Origin: Scatosoma sp045542595
GTDB taxonomy: Bacteria; Bacillota; Clostridia; Christensenellales; Borkfalkiaceae
Assembly: GCA_045542595.1 (NCBI GenBank)
Contig: JAZQLI010000024.1
Location: 1 to 45,868, forward strand
Direction: 5' to 3'
DNA length: 45,868 nucleotides
The position numbers were made by a program, and so were the translations under genes. Under the pieces are notes generated by a model, which was given only the letters and a program-made list of their open reading frames with translations, did no database searches and was not told the DNA's origin. Below, piece after piece: positions 15,526 to 23,166 of the stretch. Each line of letters starts with the position of its first letter. The stretch's first letter is position 1.

Positions 15526-17142
15526 TTATTCTTCTTGGTTTAAATTTTCAATAGATAGATTTTTCACGTGTTTCACGTATATACGTTGCGTGTAATCGTC
15601 TACGGGCAAATTCAATTGTTTGGGATACGACGTATCGAAAACGTATTCGTGTGTTTCGGATAATTTTTTACACTTCGTTTCCAATTTTCCAATCGTAACG
15701 TTTTTCAAACGGATATTTCTAATCGGTAATTCTTTAAATCCGACGAAAATAATAGGGTCAAAACGCCAAAACGTATCGTCCGATTTTTGGTAATGCACAG
15801 CTCCCGTCAAATGCACGTTTTCAAACGTGAAATTTTCCAAATTGGTAAGCATATTTGAGCCTTCACCATCGTCATTACAGGTATATCCCGACCAAATGCG
15901 TATGTCGCCGAAATTACAATCTTTGATTTTTACATTACGGACGTATCCGCCGCGCTTTCGTGTCGTTTTAATTCGGAAATTTCTTCCGCCGTTGGTGGAC
16001 GAGAAACTACTATCCCAAACGTAAACGTTTTCCACGCCACCCGAAAGTTCGCTGCCGATAGCGATTGCGTGTGAACCGTGGCAATCAAAAATGCGTACGT
16101 CCTTGGTGGGGCGGTTAATAATATTCCCTTCGGGGTTTTTCCCTGATTTAATCGCAACGCCGTCGTCGTACGTGTCGAATACAGTGTTAAACAATACGCA
16201 ATTTTCCGACGAATCGGGGTCCCAACCGTCGCCGTTCCAAACGCCTTGGGTAATAATGTTACCGTTGTCGTCGTAAATTGTGTTGGATTGAATAAAACAA
16301 TCGTAAGTGATAATATTTTTGGAATAAATGAAATGAATATTCCAAGCCGCGGCATAACCTAAGTGCAAACCGCTTAAAACCACGTTTTCACAGTTGCTCA
16401 TATTGATAAGTCTACCGCGTGTGCGTCCGGGTATGGTTTTCGGATTACTGCATGTTTTTACGTATTCGAGATTTTGTTCGAGATAATCGTTCAACAAAAC
16501 CGTTTCATGGTCAATTGTTGCTTGGGCAAGAGTCGCGCCGCCTCCGAAAATTTTCCCGCGCCCACGAATAACTACGTTTTTACAGTTATATTCACTTGTA
16601 CCGTCAAGCGTTCCTAAATTCAGCAAAGAGCGGTAGCACATCATTTCCTTGCCTTCAAAACGGCTTTTGATTTTTGGCATATAATCTTCAACGTGCGTAC
16701 TGCCCTGCAACGTAGCACTTTCGTCTATATAAATTTCCGTGTCGTCGCCTATGTTGAGCGCGCCCGTCAAAAACACGCCTGCGGGGAAATATACTTGTTC
16801 GTCTTTCTTGCAATCGTTTAAGGCACGCTGTAAAGCTTTCGTGTTTAAGGTGACTCCGTCGCCTTTGGCAAAATAGGGCGCTTGCGTCACGTCAATGCGC
16901 CGTTTTGCGCAAAGGGTGGAAATCGTGTTTGCGTACAAATGTCTTTCCGTTTGTCCATTAATAGCGGTGACGGTGATTGCGTACGCCGTATTGGCGGTTA
17001 AATTTCGCAAAGAACAATACGTTTTTTGTGTGGAAAGCACCGCTTTTCCGTTGACGTCTATTCGATAAGTGGGGGAATATTCAAGTTCCCATTCCTTATC
17101 CCAGTATAACGTGATTTCGTCTTGAAAAACAATTAAATTCAT
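15526..17142 (-). CDS. GH28 polygalacturonase-family protein (intact active site)
   Basis: A 538-residue cytoplasmic GH28 protein. Residues 1-75 form a fibronectin-III-like domain, followed by the beta-helix from about 80. The catalytic aspartates are visible in NGDGWDPDS (D305) and YDDGVAIKSG (D326, D327). The family His is in HGSHAIAIGS (H358) and the substrate Arg-Lys in NFRIKTT. The start at 17142 is chosen because it aligns with the paralog at 19332 (both reach IVF.DEITL and RRIDVT at the same residue numbers) and because AAGGA then lies 11 nt upstream; the ATG at 17154 touches that site. Role: cleaving galacturonan-type oligosaccharides, either exo-galacturonidase or rhamnogalacturonan type. 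Confidence 0.9.
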   Translation of the reverse strand: MNLIVFQDEITLYWDKEWELEYSPTYRIDVNGKAVLSTQKTYCSLRNLTANTAYAITVTAINGQTERHLYANTISTLCAKRRIDVTQAPYFAKGDGVTLNTKALQRALNDCKKDEQVYFPAGVFLTGALNIGDDTEIYIDESATLQGSTHVEDYMPKIKSRFEGKEMMCYRSLLNLGTLDGTSEYNCKNVVIRGRGKIFGGGATLAQATIDHETVLLNDYLEQNLEYVKTCSNPKTIPGRTRGRLINMSNCENVVLSGLHLGYAAAWNIHFIYSKNIITYDCFIQSNTIYDDNGNIITQGVWNGDGWDPDSSENCVLFNTVFDTYDDGVAIKSGKNPEGNIINRPTKDVRIFDCHGSHAIAIGSELSGGVENVYVWDSSFSSTNGGRNFRIKTTRKRGGYVRNVKIKDCNFGDIRIWSGYTCNDDGEGSNMLTNLENFTFENVHLTGAVHYQKSDDTFWRFDPIIFVGFKELPIRNIRLKNVTIGKLETKCKKLSETHEYVFDTSYPKQLNLPVDDYTQRIYVKHVKNLSIENLNQEE

Positions 17143-17178
17143 TCGTTTTTTCATCCTTGGATATTTACTGTTGATTAC

Positions 17179-17207
17179 ATTATATCACACGAAAACTATG
17201 ATGACAA
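17179..17207 (-). promoter_or_regulatory. Promoter of the minus-strand GH28 operon
   Basis: TTGTCA (17202-17207), a spacer of exactly 17 bp, and TATAAT (17179-17184) on the minus strand, 37 nt before the start at 17142. Confidence 0.8.
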
Positions 17208-17323
17208 TAGAAAATGTTTCAATTTTTTTACAAACTAACGAAATAACGCAAAAAAGAAAAAACACTTTTATCACAATATTTGAAATATATCTTAGGTTTT
17301 TTCAAAGTTAAAGATAAAACCTA

Positions 17324-17352
17324 TTGAAACCTATACAAAATTATGATAATAT
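17324..17352 (+). promoter_or_regulatory. Promoter of the plus-strand glycosidase operon
   Basis: TTGAAA (17324-17329), 17 bp, TAATAT (17347-17352), 46 nt before the start at 17398. A tandem AAACCTAT repeat (17317-17334) overlaps the -35, and TAGGTTTT (17293-17300) is inverted to its first copy. This is a plausible operator for the AraC-type regulator encoded nearby. Confidence 0.7.
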
Positions 17353-17397
17353 TGACCACGAAAAGTATGGAACGCTTTTCAAAGGAGATGAAACAAT

Positions 17398-18591
17398 ATG
17401 AATGTGCAAGAAAAAATCCAACAAGCTTGGGACTTTTGCTATAACAAACTGTTCAACGAAAAAACGAATTTGTTTTACGATTATTTAACGAGTGAAAACG
17501 GCAACGAGTTTTTGCCTACGCTGGAAGAAATGAAGGCGAATATGCCTAACCCGTGCGGTTGGTCTACGGGTATGGAGGATTCGGCACTTAACGGTGGCTC
17601 GGCGATGGAAGCGTTGATTGCCAGATATGAAATAACGGGCGACGAAAGCGTAAAGGCATTAGCGAAAAAAGTATTTCAAGGTTTATATACACTTGCTACG
17701 GTGTCGGATGACAAAGGCTTTTTAGCAAGAAGCGTTTCGCCAATCGACGGGAAATCGCATTATATAGACTCTTCGCGCGATCAATACACGCATTGGATTT
17801 ACGGCGCGCATAGATATTATAACAGCACTATGCCCACGGACGAAGAACGGGCGCAAATCAAACAGGCGCTCGTTTGGTTTGCCGAAAAAGCCGAACGAGA
17901 TGTAATCGAAAAAAATCAATTTTTCTTATTGCGTGAGGACGGTGGCCGCGGCGTCGTTTGCCGTATGCTTGGGGATAGGCTCTGCGGACACGAAACCCAC
18001 CGTTTGCCCATGATTTATATGGCGGCTTGGGAAGTGAGTGGAAACGAGCATTGGTTAGATATGTATAAAAAATATCGCGATTGGGCAACCGACTTTTTGG
18101 AAGAACATTTCGAAGAAGAACGCACGCGAAAATGGTCGTTCCCCCTGCTGCAAATGCAATATTCTCTCCGCTTGTTATATGATTGCGAGCAAGAAGAAAG
18201 CTATAAAGCGCGCTATCGCAAGCTGTTGAACGGCGTAGGCGAAATCGTGGAACGCTACGTGCAAATCGGTATAGATTTCTTGCCCGATTACGCCCCCGAA
18301 GAATACTGGGGAAATTGGCGTAAAGAGCTGAAATTCCAGTACGTTTTCGACGGTGTAGGCTACGTGTGCGGAACGGAGAGTGAGCGTAATCTGGTCAACA
18401 AACATATGCGGAATTTTAACGAAGCGTATATCATTATGGCAATGGCACCCGATTATCAAGTAAATGAACGACTTATCGCCGACTTCATCAAGGTAACGGA
18501 AACGGTTGATTTTGCCAAGGCGACGGGCTACTGGCCGTTATTGGTGTTCGGTGCGTATTGGGTTATGCGAGAAAAAGGAATTGCGTTTTAA
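17398..18591 (+). CDS. Six-hairpin (alpha/alpha)6-barrel glycosidase-like protein
   Basis: A 397-residue, tryptophan- and tyrosine-rich, mostly helical protein with regularly spaced aromatic and acidic motifs: GWSTGMEDSALNGG, SSRDQYTHWIYGAHRYY, HETHRLPMIYMAAWEVSGN and ATGYWPLLVFGAYWVM. This is the pattern of six-hairpin glycosidases such as GH88/GH105 unsaturated uronyl hydrolases. I cannot assign the exact family. The conserved Asp/Glu residues near 65 and 132 are candidate catalytic residues. There is no signal peptide. AAAGGAGATG gives a good ribosome binding site. It is the first gene of the plus operon that also holds a GH28 paralog, so removal of a terminal uronic acid or a related step in pectin oligosaccharide breakdown is likely. 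Confidence 0.72.
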   Translation: MNVQEKIQQAWDFCYNKLFNEKTNLFYDYLTSENGNEFLPTLEEMKANMPNPCGWSTGMEDSALNGGSAMEALIARYEITGDESVKALAKKVFQGLYTLATVSDDKGFLARSVSPIDGKSHYIDSSRDQYTHWIYGAHRYYNSTMPTDEERAQIKQALVWFAEKAERDVIEKNQFFLLREDGGRGVVCRMLGDRLCGHETHRLPMIYMAAWEVSGNEHWLDMYKKYRDWATDFLEEHFEEERTRKWSFPLLQMQYSLRLLYDCEQEESYKARYRKLLNGVGEIVERYVQIGIDFLPDYAPEEYWGNWRKELKFQYVFDGVGYVCGTESERNLVNKHMRNFNEAYIIMAMAPDYQVNERLIADFIKVTETVDFAKATGYWPLLVFGAYWVMREKGIAF

Positions 18592-18621
18592 ACGTCCTAT
18601 GATATATAGTGTAGAGAAATT

Positions 18622-19335
18622 ATGAGTGGGATAAAGAAAGAAACAAGACAAAAAATACTGCTTGAATATATTCCGATGGCGGTAACGTTTATAGGGATTG
18701 TCGCGTGTGCGATTATCTTTAAACAACAGGTGATAAAAACGTTGCCCGTATGTTTTTCCTTGGCGATTATGCTTTTCAATTCACGCGCCAACCGAATCGG
18801 ATTTTTACTCGGTGCGACAAATTCTGTGATATATATTATCGGTTATTTTCGCGAAGGGTTATACGGGACGGTTATTTCGACAATATTTGGAATTTTGGTG
18901 CAAGTTACATCTTTCTTCCTATGGAAGAAAAATGCGTATAAACAAGCGACGAGATTTAGAAAATTGGGTTGGAAAGGCAGGACGCTTTTGGTTGGCATGC
19001 TGCTTGCGGCTTGGAGCACAACGTCGTTTGTGCTTTGGAAAATGAACGGAACGGAAGTGGTGCTGGACGGATTGTTAATGGTGATAGGATTTTTGTTGCC
19101 CCTTTTGCAAATGCTGGCGATTATCGAATCGTTGCCGTTGTCGCTTTTAAATATATTTATCAATTTGGTTATGTGGTTGCGGATTATATTTATTGGCGGG
19201 GCATTTGAAAACACGACCTATTTAATTTCGGGACTGTATAACTTATATATGACGATACGTATGACGCGGCGGTGGATAGTTTTGTATAAAGAACAAAGAA
19301 CGCAAGAAATGGCAATAAAGCAGGAGAAGTTATGA
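18622..19335 (+). CDS. PnuC-like membrane transporter
   Basis: A 237-residue protein with about seven hydrophobic helices. The block NRIGFLLGATNSVIYIIGYF, then REGLYGTVISTIFGILVQVTSFFLWKKN, matches the PnuC (nicotinamide riboside/vitamin facilitator) fold and its clostridial relatives. Its stop overlaps the next start (ATGA at 19332), so it is coupled to the second GH28 gene. No NAD-salvage gene is nearby. PnuC proteins move an uncharged solute by facilitated diffusion. Within a pectin operon the cargo may be a sugar or a vitamin; this is inference. The ribosome binding site is weak (TAGAGAAATT). Confidence 0.7.
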   Translation: MSGIKKETRQKILLEYIPMAVTFIGIVACAIIFKQQVIKTLPVCFSLAIMLFNSRANRIGFLLGATNSVIYIIGYFREGLYGTVISTIFGILVQVTSFFLWKKNAYKQATRFRKLGWKGRTLLVGMLLAAWSTTSFVLWKMNGTEVVLDGLLMVIGFLLPLLQMLAIIESLPLSLLNIFINLVMWLRIIFIGGAFENTTYLISGLYNLYMTIRMTRRWIVLYKEQRTQEMAIKQEKL

Positions 19336-20867
19336 TACATACGATAGTTTTTGACGATGAAATTACGTTATGGTGGAAGTACGACGTCTTTTTAAATGCG
19401 ACCGAATATAAACTGTATTTAGACGGGGAATTTATGGGTCTAACGACAAAAACCCGTTATTCGTTTTTTGATTTACAGGCGGAAAGGAAGTACGAAATAC
19501 GCATAGAAGCGTATGAAGACGAACGTTTAATAGGGCAAGAAACGGTTTGCGTAGAAACGCCTATGAAAAAAAGGCGTATTGATGTGACAAAGGCGCCCTA
19601 TTTTGCAAAAGGTGACGGCGTCACGTTAAACACGGCCGCTTTGCAACGCGCCTTAAATGATTGCAAGAAAGACGAGAGAGTGTATTTACCCAAAGGGGTG
19701 TATTTGACGGGTGCATTAACTATGCACGGAGACAGTGAATTATATGTGGACAGCGATGCCGTTTTACAAGGCACTGACGAAGTGAAAGATTACGCCCCGA
19801 AAATCAAAAGCCGTTTTGAAGGTAAGGAAATGATGTGTTATCAATCACTTATCAATATAGGTGTATTAGATAATAAGGGTGGATATAATTGCAAAAACGT
19901 GGTTATTCGCGGAAAAGGAGTCATTTATGGTGGCGGAGCACCATTGGCAAAGGCGATTATTGCGTCGGAAAATCATCGGTTGCGAGATTTTTTAAGGGCG
20001 AACCAAGAGTATGTGAACAGTTGCGAACATAAGAATACGATAGCCGGACGCGCAAGAGGTCGGCTTATTCAAATGTGTAATGCCGAAAATGTCGTAATAT
20101 GTGGTCTTACATTAGGGTTTGGCCCTTCTTGGAATATTCATTTCATTTATTGCAAAAACATAGTGACGTATAACTGTGTCATTCAGTCGGATAAAATTTT
20201 TGACGGACGAGGCAACATGCAGCTTGAAAACGTGTGGAACGGCGACGGTTGGGACCCCGATTCGTCGGAAGATTGTACGCTGTTTAATACGATTTTAAAC
20301 ACTGCCGACGACGGTGTAGCAATTAAATCGGGGAAAAATCCCGAAGGGAATCAAATCAATCGTCCGTCAAAAAACATATGTGTTTTTGATTGTTACGGTA
20401 AAAACGGTGTCGCAGTTGGAAGTGAAATTTCCGGCGGTGTGGACGGCGTGTATATATGGGATTGCGTTTTTTTAAACAGTGTGCGAACCATCAATATAAA
20501 AACAACGGTAAAACGTGGTGGATACGTGAAGAATTTTTTTGTATATAATTGCAGTTTACGTAGTTTTGCTATAAGGACACAGTTGGGGTATAATAACGAC
20601 GGCGAAAGCGCTGGCTATTTGACTAAAATCCAAAACGTTTGCTTGGAAAAAGTACGTTTTAAATCTCCTGACTCTATGTTGTTTGACGCAAGTCCATTCA
20701 AAGATATTCCAACCGTCTCTTTGGAGGGCTTCGACGGGGAAGAAAATTACGTGGACGGCGTTGTTTTTAAAGACGTAAGAATGGAAAAAACAGGCGATAA
20801 AATAAAGGATACCGTTTATGCGGTCAACGTAAAAAACTGTTGCTTGGACGTAACGGAAATAAAATAA
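19332..20867 (+). CDS. GH28-family paralog lacking the active-site His and Arg
   Basis: A 511-residue protein closely related along its whole length to the GH28 encoded at 15526-17142, including the N-terminal fibronectin-like domain, RRIDVTKAPYFAKGDGVTLN and IKSRFEGKEMMCY. The aspartates are kept (NGDGWDPDS, ADDGVAIKSG). Where the other protein has GSHAIAIGS this one has GKNGVAVGS, and FRIKTT is replaced by INIKTT. So the conserved His and the Arg of the RIK motif are both gone. CAGGAGAA precedes the ATG. There is no signal peptide. It may have another specificity, much lower activity, or act as a binding protein. Confidence 0.88.
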   Translation: MIHTIVFDDEITLWWKYDVFLNATEYKLYLDGEFMGLTTKTRYSFFDLQAERKYEIRIEAYEDERLIGQETVCVETPMKKRRIDVTKAPYFAKGDGVTLNTAALQRALNDCKKDERVYLPKGVYLTGALTMHGDSELYVDSDAVLQGTDEVKDYAPKIKSRFEGKEMMCYQSLINIGVLDNKGGYNCKNVVIRGKGVIYGGGAPLAKAIIASENHRLRDFLRANQEYVNSCEHKNTIAGRARGRLIQMCNAENVVICGLTLGFGPSWNIHFIYCKNIVTYNCVIQSDKIFDGRGNMQLENVWNGDGWDPDSSEDCTLFNTILNTADDGVAIKSGKNPEGNQINRPSKNICVFDCYGKNGVAVGSEISGGVDGVYIWDCVFLNSVRTINIKTTVKRGGYVKNFFVYNCSLRSFAIRTQLGYNNDGESAGYLTKIQNVCLEKVRFKSPDSMLFDASPFKDIPTVSLEGFDGEENYVDGVVFKDVRMEKTGDKIKDTVYAVNVKNCCLDVTEIK

Positions 20868-20886
20868 AATGGGATAGGAAGGTTAT

Positions 20887-21435
20887 ATGTACGAGTTAAA
20901 GAATAATAGAAACGGCGAAAAAGCCGTATATAAAACAGAGGTGGATATTACAAGAAAAAACGGGATTATTACGTTCGTTTTTATGGCAGAAAATACGCAA
21001 TATTACTGCCCAAGAAGCGGCTACAACAAAATCCATTCGGTTGGGGACGCTTGTGAAATTTTAATCGGTTCGGACCCAAATAGACAATGGTATTACGAAA
21101 TTGAATTAAGTCCAGCAAACGATTTAATGCTTGCAAAGATGGAGTATAAAGGTAAGAATGAAAACGGGCGAGTTTTGTTGGGCGTAAATTTGGTGGAAAA
21201 TTGTTTCGTGACGAGCAACGTAGAACGTACACAGAACGGTTATATCGCGCAAATCAATATTCCCGAAAAAGACATTATGACGGGTGACGGAGATATATAT
21301 TTTAACGCCTATCGTTTAGAAACGGATGGCGGAGAAATGGAAAAGCATTTGTTTGCACTCAATCCTACGTTGTGTAAATATTTTCATACGCCCGATAAAT
21401 ATCTGTATTTGAAAGATTTTGTTAAGGAGAAATAA
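20887..21435 (+). CDS. CBM9-like carbohydrate-binding domain protein
   Basis: A 182-residue, single-domain, all-beta protein. The order of motifs resembles CBM9-like domains: DACEILIGSDPNRQWYYEIE, a long middle strand region, then YIAQINIPEKDI, IYFNAYRLE and FALNPTLCKYFHTPDKYLYL. The last motif is typical of the C-terminal strand in family 9-like domains. There is no signal peptide and no fused catalytic domain, which is unusual for a binding module. AGGAAGG precedes the ATG, 19 nt after the GH28 paralog. It may hold oligosaccharides in the cytoplasm or help a partner enzyme. Confidence 0.7.
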   Translation: MYELKNNRNGEKAVYKTEVDITRKNGIITFVFMAENTQYYCPRSGYNKIHSVGDACEILIGSDPNRQWYYEIELSPANDLMLAKMEYKGKNENGRVLLGVNLVENCFVTSNVERTQNGYIAQINIPEKDIMTGDGDIYFNAYRLETDGGEMEKHLFALNPTLCKYFHTPDKYLYLKDFVKEK

Positions 21436-21438
21436 AAA

Positions 21439-22011
21439 ATGAAATACGTTTTTAAGAAAGACGGTTGGAATAAAGATGATTTTATGTATGCATATTCGCC
21501 TGCCTGCAAAGAATTTCCCCAGTTTATACAAGAAGAAGATTGCATCGTAAATAAAGAAGGTTTGGGACTTTGCGGCTACCAATATATCAGTATTATCACC
21601 AAGAAAAAATATGCAACAGGCGTAAAAGCAACGACCCATTGTCGTTATGATAAATTCGGTGCGCCCTTAATCGCTTTTACGAATGAGCTTTGGGAAAAGG
21701 ACGGAAATACCATGTACGGAGCGCATTTTGAAGTGGTTGCGTACGAGGACGGTTGTAACGTATGGTTGATTAAACCCAATCCTGAAGGACCGCGTCCTAC
21801 GATTCCGAAAAAAATCGGTAGTTTGCCGTTTAAACTCGAAGATGGTTGTTTGCTTACGATGACGGTGAAAATGCTTGATAAAAAAATTTACATAGACATA
21901 AACGGAAACGCGTTTGAAGTGGAAAACGAAGAAATTCCCGATACGTTCCATCTTGGTATTACGGCGTGCGAAGGAATTAACCGCTTTTACAATTTTGAAA
22001 TTGTAGAATAA
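21439..22011 (+). CDS. Concanavalin-like (jelly-roll) domain protein, unknown function
   Basis: A 190-residue beta-rich protein only 3 nt behind the CBM9-like gene, with AAGGAG overlapping that gene's end. The pattern of alternating strands with aromatic residues (CNVWLIKPNPEG, LTMTVKMLDKKIYIDINGN, FHLGITACEGINRFYNFEIVE) resembles LamG- or DUF1080-type jelly-roll domains. It is not exported. It closes the plus operon. I cannot name the family with certainty, nor tell whether it is enzymatic. Confidence 0.6.
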   Translation: MKYVFKKDGWNKDDFMYAYSPACKEFPQFIQEEDCIVNKEGLGLCGYQYISIITKKKYATGVKATTHCRYDKFGAPLIAFTNELWEKDGNTMYGAHFEVVAYEDGCNVWLIKPNPEGPRPTIPKKIGSLPFKLEDGCLLTMTVKMLDKKIYIDINGNAFEVENEEIPDTFHLGITACEGINRFYNFEIVE

Positions 22012-22074
22012 ATCTTGCAAAGTGAGATTGTTAGTATAAAAAAGTTGAAAACATATATTCAAGAAAACGAATAT

Positions 22075-22106
22075 AAAAAAATCCGTTCCTTATGAGAAGG
22101 AACGGA
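22075..22106 (-). terminator. Terminator of the AraC-type regulator gene
   Basis: TCCGTTCCTT (22082-22091) and AAGGAACGGA (22097-22106) pair perfectly around 5 nt. On the minus strand it is followed by seven Ts, 18 nt after the regulator's stop. Confidence 0.85.
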
Positions 22107-22123
22107 AAAGGGATATGCAAGTT

Positions 22124-22933
22124 TTAATGGATTGTCGGAATGTGAAACTTTCGGTAAGCTGAGGGGGACAAGCCCTCTTTGCTTTTGAAAATTTCGGTGA
22201 AGTAGTTGGAAGAGGAAAAACCGCAACGTTCGGAAATTTGGGTTATGGAATGTTTCTTCTTTTCATCCAATAAATACTTTTTGGCGTTAATCAATCGTAT
22301 AGACAACAAATAATCCATAGGTGAACATTGCAAATGCTTTTTGAAGTTATATAAAATAGTGGACTTGGAAACGAAAAATGAGGTGGACAAATCGTCTAAG
22401 ACGATTTTTTCTCCAAAATGTGCATCCAAATAAGAAAGTATGTTGTTTAAAAGTGGTGGCATTTCATTATTGATCTTTTGTGGTTCGGTTTGAGAATATT
22501 CCTTAGTCACTAAATACAACAAGGTACTAAACAATGAATGGAAGAGATGCGTTTTTTTGTTTTCGTCCATTTGTTCATTTTTGTGTATATTTATTAAATC
22601 GTTCAATAAAGTTAAAACAAATTTTTGTTGTTCTTTTGGAATGGAAATAGCAATGGAAGATAATGATTTAACAATATTCATTTCCGATTCATCCAAAAAG
22701 AGCGGATGTGCGCAAATGGTGTAACGTTCGTATGCCGCGCCTTCCATTTTATGCGATTCATGCGGTGGTAAAATGAGCATAGACATAGCACTGATGGTGT
22801 ACAAACGATTTAAAGAAAAAATTTTTCTTTCACCTTTGGTGAGAAAAAAAATTTCGTAATACGGATGCGAATGCAGAGAATTCATAATGTAGTTCGTTGT
22901 GCTTTCCACTTTGTTAATGTTTACAAGATTCAT
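22124..22933 (-). CDS. AraC-family transcriptional regulator
   Basis: A 269-residue regulator. The N-terminal cupin sensor domain contains SLHSHPYYEIFFLTKGERK and ILPPHESHKMEG. The C-terminal 100 residues hold the double helix-turn-helix: IVLDDLSTSFFVSKSTILYN, CSPMDYLLSIRLINAKKYLL, ISERCGFSSSNYFTEIFKSK, EGLSPSAYRK. AAAGGTGGGG precedes the ATG at 22933. It is transcribed divergently from the ABC transporter operon and lies directly behind the glycosidase operon, so it is the best candidate for controlling both, with an imported sugar as ligand. Confidence 0.93.
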   Translation of the reverse strand: MNLVNINKVESTTNYIMNSLHSHPYYEIFFLTKGERKIFSLNRLYTISAMSMLILPPHESHKMEGAAYERYTICAHPLFLDESEMNIVKSLSSIAISIPKEQQKFVLTLLNDLINIHKNEQMDENKKTHLFHSLFSTLLYLVTKEYSQTEPQKINNEMPPLLNNILSYLDAHFGEKIVLDDLSTSFFVSKSTILYNFKKHLQCSPMDYLLSIRLINAKKYLLDEKKKHSITQISERCGFSSSNYFTEIFKSKEGLSPSAYRKFHIPTIH

Positions 22934-22975
22934 AAATAGAACCCCACCTTTGAGATATTTCTATGTTTTTTGTAA

Positions 22976-23004
22976 ATTTTAGCATATTTTATATAGAAAG
23001 TCAA
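22976..23004 (-). promoter_or_regulatory. Promoter of the AraC-type regulator
   Basis: TTGACT (22999-23004), 17 bp, TAAAAT (22976-22981) on the minus strand, with an extended TG before the -10. It overlaps the conserved block shared with the promoter at 7721-7765. Confidence 0.7.
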
Positions 23005-23016
23005 GTTTTTTTATGA

Positions 23017-23095
23017 TATAATATGCCTGTAAATTGGATATTTGTTTCATTGGAAAAATTTTCGTATTGTAAAAGAACGAAAAACATTGTATAAT
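23017..23095 (+). promoter_or_regulatory. Tandem promoters of the ABC transporter operon
   Basis: Upstream element: extended TGATATAAT (TATAAT at 23017-23022) inside the shared block. Downstream element: TTGTAA (23067-23072), exactly 17 bp, TATAAT (23090-23095). Both face the lipoprotein gene at 23167. Confidence 0.7.
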
Positions 23096-23166
23096 AAGAC
23101 GACCAATCACACTAAGAATATCCAAAAAAAGGATAAAAAAGAAAAAAATTAAAAGGAGTTATATAG

